Shown: positions 11,356 to 23,288, counted from the stretch's first letter. The stretch is 64,000 nt of DNA from Bemisia tabaci (GCF_918797505.1 NC_092802.1:18249883-18313882); one strand, 5' to 3'. Numbers and translations: made by a program. The notes: generated from the letters alone by a model not told the origin.

Positions 11356-12145
11356 AGGGAACCACCTTAATTACAGTTTTCAAAATCGAGCTTCTTCGTC
11401 TTTGTTTTTAAAAATAATAAAAAATGTAAAATGATTTACAAAGTAATGTGCGGTATTGTGCAATCGTTTTCCTTTAAAATTAACAAGTTTTGGTGGAAAA
11501 AAAGCAACTTGAGATTCTTGGAATTTTTTGAAACAAAGTTGAAGATACAAGATTTGTAAAACACTGTAATCTACCGTAACTTTCAGCAAAACGTTCGGCC
11601 TCTTGTCTCCTGCTGTAAAAGTACGTATACTAACTGATGCTCCCTAAATTTTTCCGTTGATTTTCAATTTGCGATTCGACAACCTTGCAGTGTCCCTGAA
11701 TTAAACTCCCATTCACTCCCTCTATCCGTGAGACATCCTCTTAATATTCTCGACTCCCAAATTGAAACCGTTTTCTTCAAAATGCCGGCCGGCCGACCCG
11801 CCGACCCACTCTGCAGGCTGTCAACTCCTCCGTTGAATCTGCAAATTGCACTCGATACGAAACGGAATCAACTAAAGTACGATACAGTTTGGCAACACCG
11901 GATAAAGCTCACTCTTTTGAATCCGTCCGTTTCAAAACCCAATACGTCTAATTTCTTACGGACCCGGAATTTCATAAGTGCGCACGCAGTCCAAGGCTCA
12001 TAAGATAACCGATTTACTGGGTTTTAACAGCGACCAATTCAGTTAACTTCAGTGCCCCGAGAAGCCCTCTTAAAACAGTCTTAGATTAATGACCTCTCAC
12101 AATATTTATTCCTCTCAACACTTGGCCCCTTTCGCGGGTCTCCAC
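11356..12145. other. Unassigned intronic DNA
   Basis: No exon or paired ends seen. A 91-codon open stretch at 11728-12003 has no recognisable features. Confidence 0.4.
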
Positions 12146-12386
12146 GCCGCACAGTGGATCGAGCCTGTTGAAGAGGTCGAACATGAATTTTTTGGCTAAA
12201 ATTTCAAATTTTGATGTTTACATAGTCACAAATTCAATTTCAAGGCGTGTTTCTGTAAGGTTATTTCACGAGAAACCCAATAGGGCCGCTTTTGAACTTT
12301 TTTGTTTTTCATTTTCGAAAATATAAGCTTTCAAAGTTTTCACATTTTGTCCGACTTCTGGCATTGACTCGATCCACTGTGTGGCG
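12146..12386 (+). mobile_element. MITE family E, copy (241 bp)
   Basis: GCCGCACAGTGGATCGAG at the left, TTGACTCGATCCACTGTGTGGC at the right. Internal TTTGATGTTTA, TTTCACGAGAAACC and TTTGTCCGACTTCT as in the other E copies. Confidence 0.85.
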
Positions 12387-13589
12387 TCATGTCACGCTAG
12401 CGAATTTATTCGAGGGTGTTGCCCTTCGATTACGAGTAAGATGACGTCACCCATCGTGTTAAGGCATGCCATGTTTCTTTCACCTTCAATTTGATAAAAA
12501 TTTGCGACATACGACGTTTCGTACAATTAAATGAGGATAAACCTTGAATTTTTGCGTAACGTGGTAGAATTTTAGTGAAAGGATATTTTAGTTGGTATTT
12601 CTCATATGATGACACCAGATTCCGTGTTAATAGGTTTGACTTAGTTTCGTTTGCCTTTAATTAAATAATGCTTTTTGCCAAAATTTGAGCCTGGTGTGTC
12701 TTTTAAAAAAGAAAACGGATAAACCGTAACTTTTTGCGGGCCCACGCTTATAGTTTTGAAGGATTACAGTTATTTCGTTACAACGCTAAACAAATGAGTT
12801 ATTTTAGAATCAATTTTTTCGATACATGAAATAACTAAAGCAAAAGTAGAGCAGTCGAAAAAGAGAAGAAAGTAGTCCCAGAAGAGTCGATGTTGATTGA
12901 AAACAAGTGTAAACGATTGGGATCGAAGCTTAGCAAAACAACTATTTCAGCTTCTGAACGTGTTTTCAAAGATTTATACATTGTAACTTGATACGGTACA
13001 ATTTATAAGAAGATACATCCTTAAAAAGAGAGTAAAAATTGCACGAGAACTTTTTATAATGTTTTGAAAAAGGTTCAAATATTTTGTGCAAAATCTACAA
13101 AAGACTCTACATTGCATTCATAACAGAACTAAGATGCGAAAATTATCACGAACATGGCCGGATGATCAATATCTATACAAAAAATATCATCTTGAAATGT
13201 TACAGGTAGACAAGACTTAGGCAAGAATATATTTAGATATGAAAAATGGATAAATATACACATAATCGATCTACAATACAAATAAAAGTTAATACCAAGC
13301 TCAAACAATCTCAAGCAAACATTGCCATGCAGACAAGATACAATTCAAAAGATAGAATTTTTTGGAAGCAAAAAGAGAGTAACTAATGTTTTGACCAATT
13401 CAGACATTTAATTATCATTTCCCAATGTGCATGTATTGCAAAAAAGCTTCAAGAAATCATTCGCGAGGTTTTTAAATATTACATATGAAGTATACAAATA
13501 AACCGGCTGAGAAAACAATTTTCATGCATGTAGAGAGCTCTTAATACTGGTCATCACTAAGCATAAGAGACCTACCGACAGATGAGGTA
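12387..13589. other. Unassigned AT-rich intronic DNA
   Basis: Read on both strands; no exon, inverted ends or shared repeat noticed. Confidence 0.4.
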
Positions 13590-13840
13590 GTTTCGAAAAA
13601 GTACTTAAAATGTCACTGCACTTTAATGGACTATGCGTTGTTTTTTTTTTGTAAAATTTCCTTTGTACATGGACACGTTTTGCTTCCTGACGTTCAATAA
13701 GACGTAATTTTGCAGGAAGGAGCCACTATTTCTAATTCAATTCAGAAGAAAATAAGTGCCATAGGTTTTTATATGTGGCTAAGTAATTTTCTGAATGAGT
13801 CAGTTATAGTGGTTCCTTATCGGACCTACACTAAGAGAAA
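13590..13840 (+). repeat. Repeat family R, copy 2
   Basis: CTTAAAATGTCACTGCACTTTAATGG, TGCCATAGGTTTTTATATG and TGAATGAGTCAGTTATAGTGGTTCC mirror the layout of 6293-6430. Confidence 0.5.
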
Positions 13841-14090
13841 GAACAGTGTAATCTTCAGGAAAATCCGAGGCACATATTAATCTTTGCTCATCGAAATATG
13901 TACATGCCATAAGTGATACACATGGGTTACCTTACGCATTTTGAAGAACAGTTGGTGTGAAAATCTGAATGCAGGTATGGCGGTCGGCAGAACATCATTG
14001 GAAGAAATCTAGAGGTACCAAAATCATTTTAAAAACAAAATTCATTCATCAGGAAGTTCGCTCAAAATCCCGATTGACCAGGAGGGATTT

Positions 14091-14382
14091 AAATCGGCGA
14101 GCTCTTTAAGAACGTTTAGTAGAAATGTATGAGATAATGCATAATTTTACAATTATTAGATGATTATTTTAAACGACGATAAAGCCCTATACAACTTTGC
14201 AGTCTGAATTTTAAGTAACGGGAATCGGCCTGTTCGTTAAATCGGAGCTATTTAAGAACGTTTAGTAGAAATGTAGGAGATAATGCATAGCTTTAAAATT
14301 ATCATATGATTATTTTAAACGACGATAAAGCCTTATACAACTTTGGAGTCTGAATTTTAAGTAACGGGCACCGGCCTGTTCG
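14091..14382. repeat. Tandem duplication, two units of about 148 bp
   Basis: Unit 1 starts AAATCGGCGAGCTCTTTAAG (14091), unit 2 AAATCGGAGCTATTTAAG (14239). Both contain AACGTTTAGTAGAAATGTA, AAACGACGATAAAGCC and TGAATTTTAAGTAACGGG at the same spacing. About 90% identical. Confidence 0.92.
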
Positions 14383-14410
14383 ACGTGCTGGTTACCCTAC
14401 AAATGCATTG

Positions 14411-14495
14411 TAGAGGCTGGAGTGTCCGTTTGGAGCGATACAACTAAATCAGCACGAGAGTAGGTCGTGCGGTATCATTCTGAATTGAAGGCGAT
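14411..14495 (-). repeat. Diverged repeat Y, copy 3
   Basis: GGTATCATTCTGAATTGAAGGCGATTTATA is the inverse of CGCCTTCAACTCAGGATGATAC at 29122, and the neighbouring bases align loosely with both Y copies flanking the hAT element at 28427. Confidence 0.45.
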
Positions 14496-15299
14496 TTATA
14501 AAGTTAGCAAACAGAGGTGATTACACCCGCCGGTCAAAAGATCCATTTTGGTGCGTAACTTAAGTACATGACGCACATACTTGAGTGATTTATGAGGTAC
14601 TCGTACGTATTTTTTGCTTTGCTATGAAAAAGCGTCATATGATCGATCGGACATTGCCAAAACTCACCCGTAAAAAATGTATTTTCGAGAAAAGTAAGAA
14701 TATTTTTATGGAAATTTTCCGGAACATAAAATCAAAGCTTGAGTGAAATTTTCTGGAGCGTCCGAAATTATTTCCTTTTAAAAAACTTTCGAGAAAGTTC
14801 ATTTTGTTTCGGAAGGAATTTGACAACATCAAGAGGCTCTTTCGACGTTTTCCCTCAATTGTACTGAAATAGGTTATGTATATAAGTCCGCAAACAGCCG
14901 AAATGTAGTTCATACAAGAACAAAGAAGAGTGACCTACGAACATTTTGGGATGGAATCTACTCAAAAGGGTCAAATAAAACCGGGCTTATAGCGATTTGA
15001 AGTTTGCAGTTCGAAAAATATAAACTTTAGAGAGACAAAGTGTTCAAAATTCAAATCTGCCATACTCAGTACAAAATGTTCCGGATCATGATGCAAATCT
15101 ACGCCTTCTTGGGCCACAAAAATGAACCCAAACCGCTCGAAACTAATTTTTAAGTACTCAATACATAGTTCTCCATCAAAATCTCTGAGACCAACCTTTC
15201 AACACAACTGAGAAGACATGTTTCTACTGGAAATTTTGCCTCCATGGAGTAAGCTTCCTTTCCCCGTGGAAGGTTAACTTATCTTCATTCTTAATGAAA
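14496..15299. other. Unassigned intronic DNA
   Basis: No exon or repeat recognised. Confidence 0.4.
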
Positions 15300-15461
15300 C
15301 TATGGCAGATCTAGCTATTTGGAAACACCGGATTTCCTCTATTTAAACATATCTTGAACAATCGATTCTTGTCGGAGCACCTAGCCCCCACAAGAATCGA
15401 TATATTTCTATAGATTTAAATGGGGGAAAACAATGTTGCCAATTTGATGGATACGCTAATG
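15300..15461. mobile_element. Family B MITE, diverged copy
   Basis: GGCAGATCTAGC at the left, CAATGTTGCCAATTTG...GGATACGCTAATG at the right; internal AATCGATTCTTGTCGG and CAAGAATCGATATA are inverted. Confidence 0.7.
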
Positions 15462-15477
15462 AATGATGACGTAGATT

Positions 15478-15623
15478 GATTGGACTACATTTTGCAATTA
15501 GGAGCTATAAAGTCCGGCCCTGTTTAGAAAACAACTTATATTCTATTGGTTTCCCAACGCTCATAGGTGTTTTTCCAGATGAAGCAGAATTTATAGCTCC
15601 AAATTGCAAAATGCAGTCCGATT
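15478..15623. mobile_element. MITE family M, copy 2
   Basis: TTGGACTACATTTTGCAATT and AAATTGCAAAATGCAGTCCG ends, 146 bp. Compare 4535-4675. Confidence 0.75.
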
Positions 15624-16440
15624 ATAGAATAACGCTCATCTAAAGGCTATTAATTATTAGTAAATCGATGCGTTGATCTAAAATTTTATCGATAATTTTT
15701 TTCCGGCAAATTCCGAGCATAATCGATCCAAAATCAGCAGAAATTTAGGGAATTCCTTTAAGGATGCGAAATATTCATTATTCACCGACGGTGTAAGGGA
15801 TTGTTCTCAGCACTACTTTTTACAGACTAAGTACTGCTGTGACACTGACTAGCTAGGGATATTTTTCTTTAGGACGGTCATGTATGCTTGACAACATTTT
15901 AGAGAGCAACGTTAGAATAAAGTTCATCTTTGCTATGGTTCATTATAGTTGCTTTGAGAGGGTGGGGATTAACGCTGTGTATTCCGTCAAAGAATACATA
16001 TAGTTATGGTCTAGAGAAGCGATATAATCCCTGAGTGAAATATACACAAACAGCAACGCAAATGAGCCAAAAGCTGGTTTATTTCCCTTTAAGTAATTTA
16101 GGAGAGGGGGTGGTTGTACCAGTGATGAGAGCGAGAAAAGAGGACAAGAAACCCAGAGTGACTTCAGTCCAGCTCAGAGAGGAAGGGAAACCATGTTTGT
16201 TCCACCCCTCTTACCGTTTCCGCAATTCCAGTTGCGCAAGATTGTCAAACTTCTTTTAAATTCAAGAATGATGTTCAATAATTTGTCACGCTCTACAAGG
16301 CAGGATCTTAGAATCGGGAAAAGCAAAATTGAGATATTGCCACCACTGAAGAGAAAAATGTATTCAAAATATTTTGATCATTTCACAAAAATGCGGAAAA
16401 CTTTCAACCAAATTAGAAGTGCGGCGGTTTGAAGTTTGGG
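15624..16440. other. Unassigned intronic DNA
   Basis: Two open stretches of 74 and 79 codons (16035-16432) lack any recognisable domain and overlap out of frame. Confidence 0.4.
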
Positions 16441-16845
16441 ATTGAAGACTCTAAATTCCGAGGATAGGGGACGTACTTGTAGACGTTCCTTAAATATCTC
16501 TTGTCCTGGGAAGCTTCATACGGTTTTCATGGTGATTAAGGGATGTATCGAATACGGGAACCTTGAGGGCAATTTTGATGAGTCTCGAATAAAGTTCAAC
16601 GGCATATCTTTGGAAATAGACTCTTGTATAAGGGATTACAATGATTTGCCACTGCCAAAAATAAAACATGTGGAGGAAAAATTGATTTTGACAAACTTTC
16701 AGATTACCTTAGAAATTTTAAAATTGGTTTTTTCTTTCGTATTTTTATCTTTTCAGAGAGGCAAATCAAAATTCTCTTGTAAGGGTTTATTTCCATTTGA
16801 CTGCCGGTTTGGGATATCACACTGAAGAAAAAAGAATCACAATAT
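16441..16845 (+). repeat. Diverged repeat family N, copy 1
   Basis: GAGTCTCGAATAAAGTTCAACGG...TTGGAAATAGAC...TTTGCCACTGCCAAAAATAAAAC parallels GAGTCTCGAGTGATGTTCAACAG...CGGAAATAGATC...TTGCCACCGTAAAAAAATA at 37107-37180. Old and degraded. Confidence 0.5.
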
Positions 16846-17019
16846 CACAATCTCAACTATACTCCTGGCTGATTTTGGCGTCAGTTGTAAGAGAAGTTAC
16901 ACCAGACAGAGGTATGGTTGATCTAACCACACCTTCGGCTGACTCAACCGTACTTCTGGCTGGTGTAACTACTCTTATAGCTTGCACCAAAACCAGCCAA
17001 AAGTATAGTTCGGATTGTG
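16846..17019. mobile_element. Hairpin element with ~74-bp arms
   Basis: CACAATCTCAACTATACTCC...TGGCTGATTTTGG at the left is inverted at the right (CCAAAACCAGCCA...AGTATAGTTCGGATTGTG), about 85% identical, loop of about 30 bp. This accounts for the opposed open stretches over the same bases. Confidence 0.8.
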
Positions 17020-17905
17020 TTACTTTCTCCCGAGCAGAGCGGATTCTTCGCCTGAAAATTTTCCTCCAAGCAAAGGATTTCATATCCAAAGACGGCCACA
17101 CTATCAAAACATCTCTTCATTGTAGACAAACTGTAGAGAAATTACAAGATATTACGTTGGGATTGGCAATTATATTTAGAGGTCTCAATGGATCAGAGGT
17201 TCATTGATCTATAAGAGGGATCCTGTCAAACCTCACAAATACTACAGAGATTGCCTGACCTCTACAATTCTCCATTTGCTTTGAATTTTTCATGAGAGCC
17301 ACCGTAAATTGAACGTTTTTACATCGAGATCAGTAATAATTCTTATTTTCTATCACGATTTGACAGTACTGAATAACCATAAAGCAACGTAAAGCTTTTG
17401 GCTTGGCGCCAAAACCCACTGGTTGGCCAATAAGGACCAGGGGAAGGGGGGGGGGGGGTCGAGAACAGTAGGGCGCAACTGAGGTCTGGAACCCGAATAT
17501 AAAAATCGGTGTCCTGCTATTCGAAGCCGGGCGAAGATGTCGGTTTAGTCCGTAAATGCACACATTGAAAAGAAGAAAAAACAAGCGGGAAAGCTTTGAT
17601 ACGTTCGCATTAGAGGAGCGCTCAGCTATTTTCTATGTAGGTATGTTTTTAAGTTCTCCCACGAAGATTAGCGACCTTGAGATGGAAGGACTCGCTCACC
17701 AAAATTTCAACTATCAATTTTCAGAAACTACTCTACCGCTAAAAAATAATTTATGGAAAAACAATTATTGTCCTCCGTGTTTTGACATCAGAGGTAGTAA
17801 ATAAAGGTATGACAGATTTATCTATTCTAAATATGTTAGGCCTCTCTCCGTCCTCTTGTTGTTGAGCTAGTGCGCTATTTGAACGCATTGCCAATAATGT
17901 GCTAG

Positions 17906-18340
17906 AATGGAGATGTTGCATGTGTGAGGGATTTGCGATTTGACCATTGATTCATATGTAAAAGTTCGCGAGAAACACGATGGTGCCACTGGTTTTCCCT
18001 GAAGTCACCTCCCAAGCTCAAAAAAAGCTCTCAAGTTGAGGCCAAAATGGAGAGGATATCCCACGCTATTCTGAGAGTCCACCTCTGCATCAAAACAAAC
18101 TCTCCATGCAAAGATAGGGAGCAAATGCATTGACAAAGCTGCCACTTTATATGGGGACTCCAAAACTGAAAACACGGCAACCTTGCTAATGAATTTGTTC
18201 CTTATCTTTGCATGGAGAGTTTGTCTTGGTGCAGAGGTGGACTCTCAGGAAAGCGTGGGATATTCCCTCCATTTTGGCCTCAACTTGAGAGCTTGTTTTC
18301 AGCTTCGGAGATGATTTCAGAGAAAACCAGTGGCACCATC
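17906..18340. mobile_element. MITE family D, copy 2 (right end truncated)
   Basis: AATGGAGATGTTGCATGTGTG start, central inversion around GCAAAGATAGGGAGCAAATG, stops at TGGCACCATC. The terminal ~100 bp present in other copies are absent. Confidence 0.85.
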
Positions 18341-18660
18341 TCTTTTCTGGCGCTCTGCAACACCTAGCCGCCAAAGTCCCCTATCCTCGTAGGAACGGAT
18401 TCTAAATGTCTTTAATTCTCAGTATTTGGGGGCTCTAGCTAGAATGAAACCCATGCAGACGTGAAAGAACAGCACTATCTGGCACAAACTTTTCGATACA
18501 TTAATTCCCACACCGATTGTATACTTGTTTTGGCCCCTAGTCCCAGCGCTCCTATTTGCTCCGCCCGCCATCCACTCCTTTTTTCCTCCGGTCGTTGTAA
18601 CGTCGTTCCGTTGTAAACGGTCCCGAACTTATTTACGACGCGCAGCAGAGAAGCGTTAAT

Positions 18661-18803
18661 CATCGGCTATCGACGTTTTCCCATTTGAATCCACGGTAAA
18701 GAATCGATTATTAAGGTCCTCGTTGAAAACACCGAGATAATCGATCCTTTCCCATAGGTTTAAACGGCAGATAAATCGATACATCGCAAAACACGACATG
18801 TCA
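18661..18803. mobile_element. Family A, diverged copy
   Basis: TTCCCATTTGAATCCACGG, TAAAGAATCGATTATTAAGG and CCATAGGTTTAAACGG in A order; terminal CAGTGGCG motifs degraded. Confidence 0.75.
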
Positions 18804-18907
18804 CCGTTCCAACCGTTCGGATTCTTATCTTTATTTGGGGCCCTCCGGATCGGATCTTGCTTCGTACGAACGGTTGATCTCTAAAAGGGAACGAGTCGAT
18901 TTTCTAG

Positions 18908-18951
18908 ATGAGCCCCACAACGCTGGAATTCTTACGTCGCCCAGGGCTCAT
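18908..18951. repeat. Small hairpin ATGAGCCC...GGGCTCAT
   Basis: A 44-bp inverted repeat. A hairpin with the same arms and similar spacing (TGAGCCCC...GGGGCTCA) lies at 46627-46668. Confidence 0.5.
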
Positions 18952-19341
18952 GTAACAAAAGACTTGAGACCTTTTAGAGACACCACGCTCACGTGCCCCC
19001 ATCCCGACTTATGCCTGAATTATGAAAGCTATAGCCCGCGTTTTTAACGTCGCTTCGATTTTCCCCGTTGCGAAAACTTACGAACCATAAATCAGCCCGC
19101 GGATTCCTCCTTTCGCCCTTTTTCCAGCGGCGAAATTTATTGCAAGACCGGTTTCGACCCGGTTCCATCTTGGTTCCTCCTCCTCTCCTTCTTAATTTAA
19201 TTATTTATTTGCTTATTGGGTAATTTTTATACCGTTGTGATGGGTCTCGTGTTGGCGTTTCCGAACTGTGTTTTGAGCGCTGAATCTTATGGATCGGATG
19301 AAAATAATATGATCCGCAAAAATGTTACCGGGTTGTGCTTC

Positions 19342-19721
19342 AGTACCTTTATAGGGAGAGTATGGACAATTCGAAAATTTGGAGGTTAGGTTTGATCAGA
19401 TCATGTAGCTCTCGGGGCCCAAAAGGGCAGCCAACCTATGAAATCGAATTATCCAATGGTACTAATTTTCACATTTCAACTATTCACACTGATCAAAAAT
19501 TATGAAAGCACGTATATAAAAGTTTGATTTCGGTTACATTTTCTCAATTTCAAAGTTTTAATCTTTGAAGACGTTTGCTTACAATGCGCTGTCGACCATA
19601 TTGATGAATCTTTCAAATGCACAGGTTAGCAGCGTCACCTTTCTAGTGAGTTTCGTTTTTCACGTTGTCGCTACAAGAGCTACATAAATCGAGTTGTCCA
19701 TACTCTCCCTATAAAGGTACT
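19342..19721. mobile_element. MITE family Q, 380 bp
   Basis: AGTACCTTTATAGGGAGAGT plus ATGGACAA at the left is perfectly inverted at the right (TTGTCCAT, ACTCTCCCTATAAAGGTACT). An internal CTC-GGGCCCAAAAGGGCAG resembles 40592-40620. Confidence 0.85.
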
Positions 19722-19745
19722 CTAGGACAATATTCATACGTATAC

Positions 19746-19821
19746 CAGGAAATTTGTGTTTTATGAAAGGAGCTTTGGTAACGCCAGAAGGTTCATACGG
19801 CGTTTTTCCTTGGCACGGCAG
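19746..19821. repeat. Family L, right-half remnant
   Basis: AACGCCAGAAGGTTCATACGG then CGTTTTTCCTTGGCACGGCAG is the L right end. Confidence 0.65.
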
Positions 19822-20187
19822 TTTTTTTCGATTAATAATCGTAATCTTTCGACTGAACCTTCAATTTTGGTAACTGCAGTTTGCGCAGGGCTCTTTTACA
19901 GTTCCATGCGCGGTTGTAACAATAAAAAAAAATAATGAATAAGTTAAACGAGAGAAGATAGGAGGCAACGTGAAATGCACTTCGACTGATTTTGGCCAAC
20001 TGCGTCCATTTTTTAAGCAAAGAATCAGGAGGGCTTAAGGGGATCGGACGAAGATAAGACTTTTATCGACAAGCGTGGCTCCGATTGGGTGACCAGATTC
20101 CGTGCCAAAGAGAGAGAAAAAAAGAGAGAGGAAAAAACCCATCCACCGGGTCAATTTCGTCGTTTCGCGAGTCGTTTTCGGGTCGTT

Positions 20188-20347
20188 TGGCGAGGCGTGA
20201 ATGGTCGATTATCGATATTTCCCCATTTGAAACAATGGTAAAAACTCGATTTTTGAGGTGTCCGTTGCGAACACCCTTTTCGTCGATCCTTTTCCATACG
20301 TTTAAGTAGCAATCGATCGATACATCGCAAAGCACGCCACGCCACTG
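20188..20347. mobile_element. Family A copy
   Basis: TGGCGAGGCGTGAATGG start, GTGTCCGTTGCGAACACCC centre, CACGCCACGCCACTG end. The 162-codon minus-strand open stretch crossing it (20063-20551) is a by-product. Confidence 0.85.
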
Positions 20348-20737
20348 AATTTCGTCAAGAGAATGGCGAGTCAGCTGAAGAAATGCTCGTAAGGAGGTAT
20401 CAATGTTCCCGTAAAAGCGTCTCCTTCTATCTTTACATCTGAACTCGAGTCCGCCCGATCGTCCCTGCCTTACGACTTTATCGCGTCTCGCCCGGCGGGA
20501 AAAAGGACCTAACTGCAGTCGAAGATAAGCATAGTGCAAAATGCTGAGCAAAAGCGGTGTTGCGTTATTCTGGTCGAAAAACGGCGAGTCCTCGTCTCAT
20601 TTTCCATTCCCTTTCCCGTTTCCCTCAACCTGTTAAATAATGCTTACGATGTGAAGTACCCAACGAAAATACCCCTCTGGAAAGGCATCACGTTAATCCA
20701 ACGGAAACCTTCCTCGGAGATCCGCGGTTTTGTTTCG

Positions 20738-21208
20738 CGCGGCGCAAAGTGGATCGAGTCGATTGGAGAGGTCGGATATGAAATTTTTCACTGAAGCCCA
20801 TAGAGAAAAAAAGGAGGGGTTTGCATCTTGAGGTTTGTTTACCCTGTGACGTAGGTCGGTACAACCTGGCCAGCGAAATCCGGAATTCGAGATATGAAAA
20901 ACGGACCATAAAGTCCGATTTTTTTTACTTAAATCAACTCATAATATAATTTCAAGCACTTTTTATAGAATGGATTTTTTTCCATAAATCACACCATTTC
21001 CAAGAAAAGCGATGATAAAAGTCGCTGTACCGACCTACGTCATCAAACAAATTCCAAGATGCCCGAAATGCAAACACCTTCTTTTTTTTCTCTATGACTG
21101 GAGCCGCAAATCTTAAAGTGTATTTCGTCACATTTTAAATTTCAAGGGGTGCTTTCGGAAGAAACTTTTTCAAGCAAATCAATGAAACCACCTTTAGAAC
21201 CGCACAAA
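20738..21208 (+). mobile_element. MITE family E copy, split by nested F
   Basis: Left 20741-20798 (AAAGTGGATCGAGTC...TTTTTCACTGAAGCC), right 21097-21208 (ACTGGAGCCGCAAATCTTAAAG...). The two halves align without loss to the uninterrupted copy at 21397-21634; the extreme right end is missing. Confidence 0.82.
20799..21096. mobile_element. Element F (298 bp), nested in E
   Basis: Ends CATAGAGAAAAAAAGGAGGG and CTTCTTTTTTTTCTCTATG, then TTGCATCTTG and GACGTAGGTCGGTACA with their inverses, giving arms of roughly 65 bp. Flanked by ACTGAAGCC / ACTGGAGCC, a likely 8-9-bp target duplication with one change. Confidence 0.85.
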
Positions 21209-21293
21209 ACCCCTCAGTTGTGAAATAGTTGCTTGAGGCGCCGTGGCACGCTGCGGCGCGGCAGGCGAGATCGACCAGCACGACACGCACATT

Positions 21294-21369
21294 GGCGCCT
21301 ACAAACCTAACAGAGATACTTCACGCATTGCGCAATGCGTGAAGTATCCCTGTTAGGTTTGTAGGCGCC
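21294..21369. repeat. 76-bp palindrome with no loop
   Basis: Two 38-bp arms meeting at TTGCGCAA, one mismatch pair (CAGAGATAC versus GTATCCCTG). It begins GGCGCCTACAAACCTAACAG and lies between two family E copies. Cruciform-capable. Confidence 0.95.
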
Positions 21370-21396
21370 GATGCGCGTTTTCCGCCGGCGCAACAC

Positions 21397-21634
21397 GTCG
21401 CACAGTGGATGGAGACAATTAGAGAGACCGGATATGAAATTTTTGACTGAAACCGCAAAGCTTAAAGTGTATTTTGTCACATTTTAAAATTCAAGGGGTG
21501 CTTTCAGAGGACAATTTTAAAAGCAAATCAATGAAACCACTTTCAGAACGACTAGAGTTTGTATAAACGGTGTAGTTTTTAAAGTTTCCAAATTTTGTTC
21601 GAAATCTCCAATAGACTCGATCCACTGTGCGGCG
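21397..21634 (+). mobile_element. MITE family E, intact copy
   Basis: GTCGCACAGTGGATGGAG to AGACTCGATCCACTGTGCGGC; the internal order matches the other E copies. Confidence 0.87.
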
Positions 21635-22199
21635 ATTCTGCGCTGCGTCAGCGACGGATCGGGATACCTCCCTCTCCCGTAACTTGCCGAATTTACGTCT
21701 GTCCGGCGCGATGAAGGCGGAATTGTTCCAGATTTTCGGAGCGTTTGCATGCAAGTTGTTTTTACGGACTTGGCGGGGGCGTAGGATGAGAATTCAAAAT
21801 TCAAGGAGTGTCAACCAAGAGCGAGGTATTTTACAGGACCCACATTCTAAGCTTCCTTTATTGCCGTCCTCGTTTTATAAGGTGCACGGGGACGATTTTT
21901 ACCAGGAGCAGCCTATTTACATCTGGAGCGCATCTAGCAAACAGGAACCAGCGCGATTACAGTGTTGTAAAAATGTTGCTTTTCGTAATCATGAACAAAA
22001 TCTCCCGGAATGGCAAATAGCTTTGGCTTCCCACCGAAAAATTGTTAATTTTAAAGGAAAGTAGTTGTGAAACTTTTGGTGTTGTACATTTATGAAGTAT
22101 TTTTTAAAGAGAGGGAGAAGTTGCACGATTTTGAAAACACTGTAATCACGCTGGTTTCTTTTTGCTAAATGCGATCCATTGATGTTTCCATATTCATGG

Positions 22200-22610
22200 C
22201 GCTTCCTTAAACCTAATGGGACCGGGAAAGCGTTTTAGGAAAAATAGTTATACCCAAAAAACATCATTTTTGACCTCCAAAAACTGATTTTGAGGGGGAT
22301 TTAGGGGGGTATCAAACGTAAAAGTGGCAAAAATTAATGTTTCTGGCGACAAAACTTTATTTTTGACGGCACCACTTGAGGTAACGTTGGAAAATATTGA
22401 CAAAATGTATCTTGCGTTTTTTTTTGCTATGACTCATCGTTTTCGAGATAATAACGACTATTAGAGAATAATAATAGGGGCCCCCAAGGAAAGCGTTTTC
22501 GGTAAAAAAAAGTTATACCACAAAAAGGGCTTTTATGACCCAAATAATCGACTTCTTCAATATTCGTACTTAATCCTGGGACACCCTGTATAAATGATAA
22601 AAATCAGAAT
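22200..22610. repeat. Possible degraded element with internal direct repeat
   Basis: AAGCGTTTTAGGAAAAATAGTTATACC near 22231 recurs as AAGCGTTTTCGGTAAAAAAAAGTTATACC near 22490, each preceded by a run of C/G. It ends near TGGGACACCCTGTATA, a phrase I associate with insect transposon ends. No inverted partner was found. Confidence 0.4.
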
Positions 22611-23031
22611 ATTGTCCTAATTTACGGAAATATGACACCACCATCAGACTCCGCAGAGCAACTGGACTCTTATTTTCTTTGAAACTGAGATATTATGAAT
22701 TATGCACCAGGTGTCTTTTATTCTCCATCTCGCCATCTTTGCATTTTTATCTACCCAGTGTCCCCGTCCATTTTCTTCTCCATAATTTAAAGCTCGCTCA
22801 TTGTTCCGGCTCGGCATTTGTTCCTTAACCTTCGGCCGTATCCTTTTATTTTTATTATTATTCTCACGGAGACCCTCTTTATTTGCTATCTACATCCTCA
22901 TCAACAAAATTAACACTTATTCTTTATTTATCTCGCCCCGGGCGGCACTGGATGGGAGTCCTACTTGGGCTCAGTAATGACGTCATCGGACGTCTCATCT
23001 GCATTCGGTTCTTAGGGGATGAGCAACACTG

Positions 23032-23288
23032 CTTTGCCGTGCTAAGGGAAAACGCCGAATAAACCTGCAGGCTTTGCCAAATATCCTTTCATAAAACGCG
23101 AATGTTCAGGCGAATTTATGAATATTTTCCTCCCGATTTTTCAGATAATTTTGTTCGAAATTTCACATAAAGATTTTGAAAATTTAAAGGGAAAATATTC
23201 GTAACTTTCCTTGAAAATAAACATTTTATCGAAGTAAATTTGGCAACTCTCGAATGTTCATAGGGCGTTCTTCCTCAGCACGGCAAAG
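23032..23288. mobile_element. MITE family L, copy 2 (257 bp)
   Basis: CTTTGCCGTGCTAAGGGAAAA and TTCTTCCTCAGCACGGCAAAG are inverted ends; GATAATTTTGTTCGAAATTTC inside as in copy 1. A second half copy follows at 23288-23340. Confidence 0.82.

Noticed and set aside
20063..20551. 162-codon minus-strand open stretch
   Set aside because: Runs straight through a family A MITE.
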